From Armatimonadota bacterium (GTDB lineage: Bacteria > Sysuimicrobiota > Sysuimicrobiia > Sysuimicrobiales > Kaftiobacteriaceae): DNA of 64,000 nt. Below the pieces are notes generated by a model. The model was given only the letters and a program-made list of their open reading frames with translations, made no database searches and was not told the DNA's origin. Both the position numbers and the translations under genes were made by a program. The stretch is taken from assembly GCA_031081675.1 (NCBI GenBank), contig JAVHLZ010000003.1:1-64000 (forward strand). Reading direction: 5' to 3'. Below, one piece after another: positions 1 to 6,890 of the stretch (position 1 is its first letter; the number at the start of each line of letters is the position of its first letter).

Positions 1-173
1 CGGCCTCCCACCACCCCCGCCAGCGCGAACAGCAGCACCTCGACCGCCCGCCATCCCCCCAGGTGCCCCACCGCCCAGGCGGCGGCAATGATCCCCCCGG
101 ACGCCAGCGCGTCCCGCATCGGCGGGTACCGCCACCACGGCCCCTCGAAGGCGTACACCTCGTCCCGGTCCAT
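1..173 (-). CDS. Partial membrane protein, P-type-ATPase-like N-terminus
   Basis: Only the first 57 codons lie in the window; the gene runs off the left edge. The ATG start gives a protein opening MDRDEVYAFEGPWWRYPPMR followed by small and hydrophobic residues that look like the first membrane segments. A short charged and aromatic start leading straight into paired helices resembles the start of heavy-metal P-type ATPases that lack an N-terminal metal-binding domain. None of the diagnostic P-type motifs (CPC, DKTGT) is in view, so the family is an inference and any polytopic membrane protein is possible. Confidence 0.4.
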   Translation of the reverse strand, partial: MDRDEVYAFEGPWWRYPPMRDALASGGIIAAAWAVGHLGGWRAVEVLLFALAGVVGG

Positions 174-241
174 CAGCTCACACCGAGCCTCTCACAGCCG
201 GCCACAAGGGGTCAACAGGACATGACCGCAGCAGGCCAGCT

Positions 242-449
242 GGGGGACAGGCACCGACGGCGGATGGGGACAGTCCCCTCCTGCCGGAGGGGGACACTCT
301 CCCCGGGGCGATGGGGACAGTCCCCCCAGCGAACGGAGGCGGAATCCCGTGGGCGTGCCGAGAGGGGGACTGTCCCCCGACATGGAGCGGGGACTGTCCC
401 CTCTGGCAATCGGGGACTGTCCCCGGGGACAGGTGCGGGGACAGTCCCC
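242..449. repeat. Tandem array of GGGGAC(A/T)GTCCCC palindromes
   Basis: A 13-base palindrome (arms GGGGAC and GTCCCC around one A or T) recurs with centres near 272, 319, 371, 395, 418 and 443. Degenerate copies lie near 248 and 297. Centre spacing is 22-26 bp, or twice that where a copy is missing, so this is a regular array with about 10 bp of variable sequence between units. It fills the gap between the edge gene and the CoA-binding protein gene. A second array lies at 11453-11636 and a lone partial copy at 3069-3079. Function unknown. Confidence 0.85.
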
Positions 450-457
450 GCTCCCGA

Positions 458-868
458 TCAGGCCCGGGCCAGGGCGCGGTGGACGGTCATCATGCACGCC
501 CCCACCACCGCCTCCAGGCCGGCGGCGCGGGCGCGGGCGGCGGCCTCCTCATTCTCGGCCCCGGGCTGCATCCACACCACCTTGGCCCCGACGGCGACGG
601 CGTCGTCCACCACAGCCGGCACCTCCGAGGGGCGCCGGAAGATCAGCACCACGTCCACCGGCTCCGACACGTCCCGCAGGCCGGGATAGGCTCGCTCTCC
701 CAGCACCTCGGTCACGGTGGGGTTGACGGGGATGATCCGGTACCCGGCGTCCTTGAGGTAACTGGCCACCTCGTAACTGGGGCGGTCGGGTTTGTTGGAC
801 AGGCCCACCACCGCGATGGTGCGGGTGGAACGGAGGATCCGCAGCAGGGCCTCCGGCGAATGCGCCAC
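458..868 (-). CDS. CoA-binding domain protein (YccU type)
   Basis: A 136-residue single-domain protein of the CoA-binding Rossmann family. It shows the nucleotide-binding turn IAVVGLSNKPDRPSYEVA near the N-terminus, the second strand YRIIPVNPT, and the C-terminal signature KVVWMQPGAENEEAAARARA ending in VVGACMM, all typical of stand-alone YccU-like proteins of about 140 residues. GTG at 868 is chosen because a GGGAGG ribosome site lies just upstream and the fold begins soon after; a longer frame to 970 has non-conserved sequence. The selenoprotein glutaredoxin gene ends 16 bp upstream on the same strand, so the two are probably cotranscribed. The cellular role of the family is not settled. 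Confidence 0.85.
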   Translation of the reverse strand: MAHSPEALLRILRSTRTIAVVGLSNKPDRPSYEVASYLKDAGYRIIPVNPTVTEVLGERAYPGLRDVSEPVDVVLIFRRPSEVPAVVDDAVAVGAKVVWMQPGAENEEAAARARAAGLEAVVGACMMTVHRALARA

Positions 869-884
869 GGCAGGCTCGCCTCCC

Positions 885-1118
885 TCACCGGCCCAGCAGG
901 TCTTCCAGCCGCGCCCGGTTAAAACCCACCACCGCCTCCCCGTCGATGAGGGTGACGGGGGTGGCCGCAAAGCCTTTTCCCATCAGCTCGTCCAGGGCGG
1001 CCGGATCCCGGCTGATGTCCTTCTCGACGAACGGCACGCCTTTCTGGCGAAGGAACTCCTTCACCTTGCCGCAGAACAGTCAACCGGGCTGGGTGTAGAC
1101 GACCACCGTTCTGGCCAC
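885..1118 (-). CDS. Glutaredoxin-like selenoprotein (in-frame TGA at UxxC)
   Basis: Reading from GTG 1118 (GGAGGAGG site upstream) gives 77 residues of a glutaredoxin fold with one in-frame TGA at 1080-1082, codon 13. The context is VVVYTQPG-U-LFCGKVKEFL, so the TGA sits where thiol-redox homologues carry the first Cys of CxxC, giving UxxC. The rest of the frame is intact: the cis-Pro region AATPVTLIDGE and the closing helix RARLEDLLGR are both present. This is a redox protein that would use selenocysteine as nucleophile. A hairpin directly after the TGA (next entry) fits a bacterial SECIS. The alternative is a Cys-to-stop pseudogene, but the lack of other damage and the exact catalytic position argue for recoding. 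No selA, selB or selC is in this window. Confidence 0.75.
1042..1076 (-). promoter_or_regulatory. Candidate bacterial SECIS hairpin
   Basis: Immediately 3' of the TGA the message can fold as TTCT-(GC bulge)-GGC-AAGG, a 10-nt loop TGAAGGAGTT, then CCTT-(C bulge)-GCC-AGAA. That is 11 base pairs with two small bulges. The apical loop begins 16 nt after the TGA, within the known bacterial UGA-to-loop range, and has G at its second position. Bacterial SECIS elements lie inside the coding region just after the UGA, as here. The fold was drawn by eye, without an energy calculation. Confidence 0.55.
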
Positions 1119-1276
1119 GGTCCACCTCCTCCTCCCAGGATGACGTGTCCGGACCGCCGGCTATTCCGCCCGCGGCTCCACTGTAAGCCCGCTGACAGAC
1201 CGTGTGAAGCCGTTCAGAGATGGTGGAAGTGATTCCCCGCCCGTCGGCGGCGCCGCGGGGGAAAGGAGGAGAGTCC

Positions 1277-1633
1277 GTGCACCGGGTGGCCCTGATCGTC
1301 CTGGCCGGCACCGACACCCGCGGCGACCTGGGCCGCGTGGTGAACGCGCTCACGGCGGCCAGGGAGCTGCAGGACACCGGCGACGACGTGCGGATCATCT
1401 TTGACGGCGCCGGCACCCGCTGGATCGGCGAACTGACCTCCCCGGGACACCGGTACGGTCCTCTGTTTGCCGCCGTCCGCGACGCCGTGTACGGTGTCTG
1501 CCGCCACTGTGCGGCGGCCTACGGCGTCCAGGAAGCGGTCCAGGCGCAAGCCATCCCTCTGGTGGGAGACTACGACGGCCACCCCAGCCTGCGGAGGTTG
1601 CTGGCCGAGGGGTTCACAGTGATCACCTTCTGA
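1277..1633 (+). CDS. DsrE family protein
   Basis: A 118-residue cytoplasmic protein of the DsrE/DsrF-like fold. It starts with a beta strand RVALIVLAGTDT, followed by a helix (LGRVVNALTAARELQD), the strand DVRIIFDGAGTRW, a CRHC motif in YGVCRHCAAAYGV and the end GDYDGHPSLRRLLAEGFTVI. Some DsrE proteins carry sulfur on conserved cysteines; the CxxC here could take part in thiol chemistry, but that is inference. GTG 1277 is chosen because AAAGGAGGA lies seven bases upstream. It is transcribed divergently from the Sec-glutaredoxin gene, and the neighbourhood (glutaredoxin, thioredoxin remnant) suggests a small thiol/sulfur group. Confidence 0.8.
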   Translation: MHRVALIVLAGTDTRGDLGRVVNALTAARELQDTGDDVRIIFDGAGTRWIGELTSPGHRYGPLFAAVRDAVYGVCRHCAAAYGVQEAVQAQAIPLVGDYDGHPSLRRLLAEGFTVITF

Positions 1634-1735
1634 GACCATGCGCCGGGTTCTGGTTGCTGTCGCCAGACCCGGCGCGGGTCTGTTCTTCGTGCGGGCGCGT
1701 CCTGCAGGTCCCCCCAGGCGCCGCCCGCCCGCGCG

Positions 1736-1873
1736 CATGAGATCATGGGGATGCCGACCACGGTCTTCATCGCCACCGACGGAACCATCGTGCGCCGCCG
1801 CACGGGACTGCTCACCCTGGCCCAGATGCGGTCGTTCACCGACGAACTGCTGAGCACGCCCCGAACCCCCTGA
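1736..1873 (+). pseudogene. Thioredoxin-fold C-terminal remnant
   Basis: This frame encodes HEIMGMPTTVFIATDGTIV and then RRTGLLTLAQMRSFTDELL before a TGA. It matches the C-terminal half of TlpA/thioredoxin-like proteins: the cis-Pro strand (MPTTVFI), the DGT turn and the closing helix. The upstream sequence in this frame turns into Arg/Pro-rich translation with no CxxC domain and no good start, so the N-terminal half is missing. It is best read as the 3' remnant of a decayed thioredoxin-like gene. A frameshifted but functional gene cannot be excluded. Confidence 0.5.
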
Positions 1874-1963
1874 ACGGACCCTCCGCGCCCCACCCGCCCG
1901 CAGCCGTCGGCGTCCGCCGGAGGGACGGCGCTCCCGCGTCCTGCGCGCCTGGGGCCTTCCGGT

Positions 1964-3046
1964 CTACGCCGGGGGCCGCCACAGCAGAGGAGCCGTGATG
2001 GGGATGGGACAGTTCACCACGAAGAGCTCGCCCCCGGTGTCCGGGGTACCGGGCCAGCGCCTGAGGTCGCCGGCCCTCTCGCGCTCCAGCAGCTGCTTCT
2101 GGTCCCGCACCACCACCGGGGTGCGGCCGTCGGCCCACGTGAAGGTGAAGTGGTCCCAGAAGGGGCTCCACACCGGGTTGCCGGGGAGAGAATCCACCAC
2201 CGACGGCTGAAACCCCATGGGCCCCGGGCCCTTGATGCCGTTGCCGAAGACCAGGATCCTGGCGGTGGCGCCGGCTGCGGTCAGCCGCGCCGTCCGGGGC
2301 GACGCCGGGACGCGCATCATGGGCGCCATGGGCGCCGCCGAGGTGTCGGTGACGATGTACCACTCGCCGGGGAAACACTGCTGCAGCTTGAAGGTCACCT
2401 CCCGCCGGTCCACGTCCACGGGCTTGAGCAGCTGCCCCTGTCCCAGGTAGGCCTCCCGGATCGTGTCGTGGGGCATCTCACCGTCGGGCCACTTCACCAC
2501 CGGGTAGTTGACCACGACGTCGGTGACCTGCACCCGCAGCCGGCCGTCGGCTTCGGCGTCGCGGACCTGAGCCGCCGAGGTCAGCACCCGCGGGGAGCGC
2601 GTAAAGGTGACCCGGTGCAACCGGAAAGCCGGCGTGTAATCCTCCTGCCCGGGCACGGTGCTCACCACCGGCAGCTGGCCCGAGGCAGGGTTGGTGAAGA
2701 CGTAGTAGTCGGCCACTGCCCCCGCATCGATCGCCTTGGCCAGTTTGGGGGCGTGCACAAGACCCACGGTGCGGGCAAAGGCTGCGTCGGAGGCGTCGGT
2801 GCGGATGTGGTAAGCGCGCCGACCGCCGACAAAGACCGGATGAATCCGAAACGTGACAGAGCCGAACTGTCCCCGCCAGCCCCGGGGCCGCAGGGAAAAG
2901 CGCAGCACATCGGCCACATGGCGTCGCACCGTCGGCGCCGCGGCCGCCCGCAGCAGTGTTCCTGCGCCCTGCCAGGACAGCGCCACCCCCGCGGCAGCGG
3001 ACCAGCGGAGGAACTCCCGACGGCTTAGGACGCGACGGACATCCAT
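1964..3046 (-). CDS. Tat-exported protein of unknown function
   Basis: A 360-residue protein opening with a twin-arginine signal: SRREFLRW at residues 8-15, then a hydrophobic stretch and an Ala-rich cleavage region near residue 36. This predicts export in folded form. The mature part is rich in beta strands and contains repeated hydrophobic phrases such as DYYVFTNPASGQLPVVSTV and the end GGELFVVNCPIPITAPLLW. I recognise no catalytic motif or cofactor site. It precedes a DUF3179 secreted-type protein on the same strand (142 bp between them), so the two may serve the same extracytoplasmic process. A single partial GGGACTGTCCC palindrome lies 23 bp upstream of the start. Confidence 0.7.
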   Translation of the reverse strand: MDVRRVLSRREFLRWSAAAGVALSWQGAGTLLRAAAAPTVRRHVADVLRFSLRPRGWRGQFGSVTFRIHPVFVGGRRAYHIRTDASDAAFARTVGLVHAPKLAKAIDAGAVADYYVFTNPASGQLPVVSTVPGQEDYTPAFRLHRVTFTRSPRVLTSAAQVRDAEADGRLRVQVTDVVVNYPVVKWPDGEMPHDTIREAYLGQGQLLKPVDVDRREVTFKLQQCFPGEWYIVTDTSAAPMAPMMRVPASPRTARLTAAGATARILVFGNGIKGPGPMGFQPSVVDSLPGNPVWSPFWDHFTFTWADGRTPVVVRDQKQLLERERAGDLRRWPGTPDTGGELFVVNCPIPITAPLLWRPPA

Positions 3047-3187
3047 GGCATCCCTCCAGCGCGGGACTGGGACTGTCCCTTACCATACCGGAATACCGTG
3101 CGGGAACGTGTAAGGAAGGTTACAGTGCCAGCCTGACCGGACGCCTTCGGGCGACGGACGTCCGATGCTGGCCCCCGCCCCGGAGGA

Positions 3188-4333
3188 CTACGGCCGGTAG
3201 ATGCGCGTCCGGGGCTTGAAGACCGCCCACGAGAACCAGAAGTGCTGGCCGTGCACCACCGGCGCCAGGCGCTGGCCCGCCAGGGGCCCCGCGGTGGCCG
3301 TTCCCAGCACAGTCCACGCGCTGCCCGTCTGGACATCGGTGATGCGGTCGCCGGTCAGACGGAAGGTCAGCGGCCGTCCCTGCAGGGTGCGCTCGAAGAC
3401 TCCGGCCGTGCCCACGTCCCGCGAATCGGCGATGCTGCTGCGGTCCAGCGCCGAGGTGACGCCCCGGCTGTAGAGGACCACAATGGGCCTGCCGCCGACC
3501 ACGTCGTTGACCACCGGTGTCTTCTCCAGCACGCTGAACGGGTAGGCGACGTCTTCTCCGCCCAGCGATACGGTGACCACGCGCGCCATCGGCGGCAGGC
3601 GGTCGTCCCGGGGGCCGGTGTAGAGGAAAGGAGAGGAGGCGATGTCATCGTAGCCCAGGTACGGGTTGACGCCGTACGACCGGGTATGGCCGGTCTGGCG
3701 GTTGAGGACCCGCCCCCGGGGGTGGGCCGTGCGGAACATCTCCCAGGAGACGATCATGGAGGGCAGGAAGGTCAGCGTCTGCCCGGTGAGCTCCCCGACG
3801 ATGGCCTCCCCGGTGGCCTGCTGCCACCAGGACTCGGTCTGGCGGTCATACATCACCAGGTCCGAAAAGCGCAGCCTGCCGGTGGTCCCGAAATCCAGCA
3901 CCCGCCCGGCCACGCGCCGGTCGAAGACGATGGACGTGTTGCACAGGGGGCAAAAGGTGACCACCGCCGGCCGCCCGCCCACCACGTCGTTGACGATCTC
4001 GTGCCAGATGAGGATCTGCAAAGGGTAGGCCCGCACATCGCCGCCGTGCTGGAACAGGATGACCGGCTCCCGGGGCTTCAGCCACCGGTCGGCCTGGGCC
4101 ACGGTGTCGAACTGGGGGCGGTCGATGGCGGGAATGCCGTCTTTGGGCGGTCCGCCCGAGATGATCTCGCCCAGGGGCACGCTGTGCCTGGTGAAGTCCG
4201 TCTTCCACTCGGCGGTGTCAAACGGCACCCGTTCCCCCGACGGCGCGGTGCGGGCGACGCGGCCCACCTGTACCCACGCCACCGACCCGGCCAGGACCGC
4301 CACCACGGCTCCCACACCGACGGCCACCCTCAT
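3188..4333 (-). CDS. DUF3179 domain protein, secreted or membrane-anchored
   Basis: 381 residues with an N-terminal uncleaved or signal-type helix (MRVAVGVGAVVAVLAGSVAW). The body is typical of DUF3179: PREPVILFQHGGDVRAYPLQ, IVNDVVGGRPAVVTFCPLCN with a CPLC motif, then FGTTGRLRFSDLVMYDRQTE and SWWQQATGEAIVGELTG. The phrase VNDVVGGRP is found twice (near residues 112 and 276), indicating an internal duplication. The biochemical function of DUF3179 is unknown; the CxxC-like site could bind metal or be redox active. No stem-loop or operon partner is obvious except the Tat protein downstream. Confidence 0.85.
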   Translation of the reverse strand: MRVAVGVGAVVAVLAGSVAWVQVGRVARTAPSGERVPFDTAEWKTDFTRHSVPLGEIISGGPPKDGIPAIDRPQFDTVAQADRWLKPREPVILFQHGGDVRAYPLQILIWHEIVNDVVGGRPAVVTFCPLCNTSIVFDRRVAGRVLDFGTTGRLRFSDLVMYDRQTESWWQQATGEAIVGELTGQTLTFLPSMIVSWEMFRTAHPRGRVLNRQTGHTRSYGVNPYLGYDDIASSPFLYTGPRDDRLPPMARVVTVSLGGEDVAYPFSVLEKTPVVNDVVGGRPIVVLYSRGVTSALDRSSIADSRDVGTAGVFERTLQGRPLTFRLTGDRITDVQTGSAWTVLGTATAGPLAGQRLAPVVHGQHFWFSWAVFKPRTRIYRP

Positions 4334-4408
4334 GCCCCTCCCTCCCGCCTCCCGACGCCGCGGGTGGGGGCCGTCGCACCCGGGGCGCCCGGCGACTTCC
4401 GGGACAGG

Positions 4409-4588
4409 TCAGGATGTCTTCGCTCCATGCGCGGTGCGGCGGTGCTCGTCCAGTCCCGACCGGGTGTAAAACTCCAGACCGCAGCAGGTCCCGGCCACGG
4501 GCTTGTGGGCGCCGTGCACCGTGACCTCGTGGCGGGCCAGATCCTCCGCCGACGCAAACGTCAATCCGCAACAGCTGAGCTCTGCCAT
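4409..4588 (-). CDS. Small tandem zinc-finger-like protein
   Basis: A 59-residue protein from ATG 4588 with GAGGAGGGG two bases upstream. It contains two copies of one pattern: CCGLTFASAEDLARHE with a following VHG, then CCGLEFYTRSGLDEHR with a following AHG. Each copy has Cys-Cys, an aromatic, a Leu and paired His residues, like shortened C2H2 zinc fingers. A structural zinc site, perhaps for nucleic-acid or protein contact, is an inference from this spacing. It sits alone between the DUF3179 and pgl genes. The repeat structure, strong ribosome site and lack of internal stops support a real gene. Confidence 0.7.
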   Translation of the reverse strand: MAELSCCGLTFASAEDLARHEVTVHGAHKPVAGTCCGLEFYTRSGLDEHRRTAHGAKTS

Positions 4589-4667
4589 AGACCCCTCCTC
4601 AAGCGGCGTCCTGTCTCGAGGGTACGGCCGGACCCGGCGGCGTGACTGTACGGGAGCCTACACCGTG

Positions 4668-4695
4668 CCCCCGGCCCCCCTGGGGCCGCCGGGGG
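4668..4695 (-). terminator. GC-rich hairpin after pgl
   Basis: Just past the pgl stop codon on the minus strand lies a GC-only hairpin (CCCCCGGC..GGCCCC around AGG, paired to GGGGCC..GGGGG). There is no T-run, so it may stabilise the 3' end or pause polymerase rather than act as a classical intrinsic terminator. Confidence 0.45.
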
Positions 4696-4699
4696 ATGC

Positions 4700-5476
4700 T
4701 TATGCGGGCGGCGACGGCGTGCGGATCTCCGGCCCCAGAAACGTGGCGGCGGCCTCGTCCAGCCACCAGATCACCTCTCCGTGGACCGGCCGGACCGCCG
4801 CCGCGGGAGAGGTCGTCGGATCCTGGGGCTCCACCAGCGCCCGGTGCACCGCCCCGGCCTTGCCCCTGCCGGCCACCAGGAAGGAGACGCTGGCCGCGTG
4901 GTTGATCACCGGCAGGGTGACGGTCAGGCGCTGGGGCGGATCGGCCGGAACCCGCACCGCCACCACCCGCCGGTCGGTCACCCGCAGCGCCGCCGACGCC
5001 GGAAACAGCGAGGCGATGTGGCCGTCGGCGGCCAGCCCCAGCAGCAGCACGTCAAACCGGGGCCACGGCCCGGGAAAGCGGGACGCCAGAAGGGCATCGT
5101 AGATGCGCGCCGCCTCCTCCGGGTCGGCGACGTGGGTGGGCATCGGGTGGACGTTGTGCGGGGGGACAGGCACCAGGTCCAGCAGGGTCTCCCGCGCCAT
5201 GCGGTAGTTGCTGCGAGGGTCGTCGGGAGGCACGTACCGCTCATCGCCCCAGAACAGATCCACCTGTCCCCAGGGGACGCGGTCCCGGAACTCGGTGGCC
5301 AGCAGACGGTACAGCGGGCGCGGCGTGGTGCCCCCCGACAGCGCCACCGCGCACCGTCCCTCCGACTCCACCGCCGCCCGCACCCGGTCCACCACGGCGC
5401 GGGCCGCTGCCCGGGCCAGGCTGTCCACGTCGGGGTAGACGTACACCACCGGCCGGACCGGCGCGGGAGTTCTCAC
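4700..5476 (-). CDS. pgl: 6-phosphogluconolactonase
   Basis: A 258-residue enzyme hydrolysing 6-phosphogluconolactone to 6-phosphogluconate in the oxidative pentose phosphate pathway. Family motifs are in order: ALSGGTTPRPLY near residue 40, FWGDERYVPPDDPRSNY, and LLGLAADGHIASLFP. The GTG start at 5476 overlaps the gnd stop by the GTGA arrangement, so it is translationally coupled to gnd. The pair supplies NADPH and ribulose-5-phosphate. No glucose-6-phosphate dehydrogenase gene is visible in this window, so the first step must be encoded elsewhere or replaced. Confidence 0.93.
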   Translation of the reverse strand: MRTPAPVRPVVYVYPDVDSLARAAARAVVDRVRAAVESEGRCAVALSGGTTPRPLYRLLATEFRDRVPWGQVDLFWGDERYVPPDDPRSNYRMARETLLDLVPVPPHNVHPMPTHVADPEEAARIYDALLASRFPGPWPRFDVLLLGLAADGHIASLFPASAALRVTDRRVVAVRVPADPPQRLTVTLPVINHAASVSFLVAGRGKAGAVHRALVEPQDPTTSPAAAVRPVHGEVIWWLDEAAATFLGPEIRTPSPPA

Positions 5477-6381
5477 GTCGCCCTGGTCACCTCGTGCCCG
5501 CCGAACTGCCGCCGCAGCACCGCCAGCAGCCGGTCGGCGTACGCGTAGGCATCCCGGGAGCGCAGGCGCTGGACCAGGGCCAGGGTGATGACCGGAGCGG
5601 GGCTCTCCAGGTCGATGGCCTCCTGAACGGTCCACCGCCCTTCGCCCGAGTCGGCCACCTGGGGAGCCACGTCGGCAAACTCCTGGTCTTCGGCCAGCGC
5701 GGCGGCCAGCAGGTCCAGCAGCCACGACCGCACCACGCTGCCGTGCCGCCAGATCTCGGCCACCTGGTGGAGGTCCAGGGCAAACTCCCGCTTGCGGCGC
5801 ATCAGGGCGAACCCTTCGGCCAGCGCCTGCATCATGCCGTACTCGATGCCGTTGTGCACCATCTTGACGAAGTGGCCCGCGCCGTGGGGGCCGACGTGGC
5901 CCCACCCGCGGTCCGGCGACGGGGCCAGCGCCTCCAGCACGGGGCGCAGGCGGGCCACGGCCTCGGCAGTGCCGCCCACCATCAGGCAGTAGCCTTCGGT
6001 CCGCCCCCAGATGCCGCCGCTGGTGCCCACGTCCACGAACTCCAGCCCGCGGGAGGTGAGCCACTCGGCCCGCCGCAGGGTGTCGCGATAGTAGGAGTTG
6101 CCGCCGTCCACCACCACGTCGCCCCGGGCCAGCAGGGGGGCCAGCGCCTGAAGGGTGTCGTCCACCGTCGGGCCGGCCGGCAGCATCAGCCAGACCACCC
6201 GCGGTGCAGCCAGCCGCTCGGCCAGTTCGGCCAGGGACGCCGCCGCCTCGGCGCCCGCCTGCCGGGCCCGCTGCCGGGATGCCTCCGACCGGGCGTACCC
6301 CACCACCCGGTGACCCGCCCGCACCAGTCGCTCGGCCATGTTGGCGCCCATGCGTCCCAGACCGACCATCCCGAGATCCAT
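5473..6381 (-). CDS. gnd: 6-phosphogluconate dehydrogenase, decarboxylating (short type)
   Basis: 302 residues, matching the short (about 300-residue) GntZ/YqeC-type enzymes rather than the 470-residue form. It has the N-terminal dinucleotide fold MGLGRMGANMAERL (written from GLGRMGANM), the substrate loop TSGGIWGRTEGYCLMVGG and the catalytic region GHFVKMVHNGIEYGMMQ with Lys and His-Asn. It oxidises 6-phosphogluconate to ribulose-5-phosphate and CO2. It is coupled to pgl by a 4-base overlap. Cofactor preference (NAD or NADP) is not evident by eye. Confidence 0.93.
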   Translation of the reverse strand: MDLGMVGLGRMGANMAERLVRAGHRVVGYARSEASRQRARQAGAEAAASLAELAERLAAPRVVWLMLPAGPTVDDTLQALAPLLARGDVVVDGGNSYYRDTLRRAEWLTSRGLEFVDVGTSGGIWGRTEGYCLMVGGTAEAVARLRPVLEALAPSPDRGWGHVGPHGAGHFVKMVHNGIEYGMMQALAEGFALMRRKREFALDLHQVAEIWRHGSVVRSWLLDLLAAALAEDQEFADVAPQVADSGEGRWTVQEAIDLESPAPVITLALVQRLRSRDAYAYADRLLAVLRRQFGGHEVTRAT

Positions 6382-6444
6382 CGCGCCTGCCCCCTCGATG
6401 CGTTCTCCGGCTGTCTGTCCCCCGGCGCGCCCGGCCGGGGCCCG

Positions 6445-6831
6445 TCAGACCAGCGCGCCGAAAATCGCCGCCGTCAGCGCCGCGGACGCCAGGCACCAGC
6501 TGCACACAGTCCGCAGCACCCACAGTTGCAGGTAGGTCAGGTACACGTACAGGATCAGGGCCACGCCGGTGACCCCCAGGGCCAGGAGATGCGCGACGGG
6601 CCACCACGATTCCACCAGCGGGACGGCGGCCATCGTCAGGAAGTAGGCCACGCCCAGCGCCCCGTTGGGGATGCCCAGCAGCCGCCCGTAGCGGCTGCGG
6701 ATCACCGCCGCGCACCCGGAGCCCAGGCACAGGACCGGGCCCGGGGTCACCTGCTTGTACCACACGTAGGCGCTGACGGCGGCTCCCGCCAGACCCAGGA
6801 TCAGGACGGCCATCCTCCGGGGGTCCCGCAC
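6445..6831 (-). CDS. Vitamin K epoxide reductase (VKOR) family protein
   Basis: A 128-residue membrane protein with four predicted transmembrane helices. It has the loop cysteines CLGSGC (near residue 35) and the C-terminal active-site CSWC (near 110) that define bacterial VKOR homologues. These use quinones to reoxidise a periplasmic thioredoxin-like partner during disulfide formation, replacing DsbB. There is no fused thioredoxin domain, so the partner must be separate; the exported thioredoxin-like protein at 28259 is one candidate. It lies between the Crp/Fnr gene and gnd on the same strand. Confidence 0.88.
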   Translation of the reverse strand: MRDPRRMAVLILGLAGAAVSAYVWYKQVTPGPVLCLGSGCAAVIRSRYGRLLGIPNGALGVAYFLTMAAVPLVESWWPVAHLLALGVTGVALILYVYLTYLQLWVLRTVCSWCLASAALTAAIFGALV

Positions 6832-6890
6832 ATCGCCGGAAAGCGGGTGAGGGTCCCCTCCCTCCGCACTCGCACTGTCCTGACAGGCTC

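Noticed and set aside
242-449. CRISPR array
   Set aside because: Units are 13-bp palindromes with about 10-bp spacers, too short and too variable for CRISPR, and no cas gene is near.
885-1118. Simple pseudogene of glutaredoxin
   Set aside because: There is no second lesion, the TGA is exactly at the catalytic Cys, and a hairpin follows. Kept as a selenoprotein candidate, with decay as the alternative.
4700-6763. A 687-codon open frame on the minus strand
   Set aside because: Only the last 258 codons (pgl) are real. The upstream part is an Arg/Gly-rich shadow of gnd and VKOR caused by high GC.
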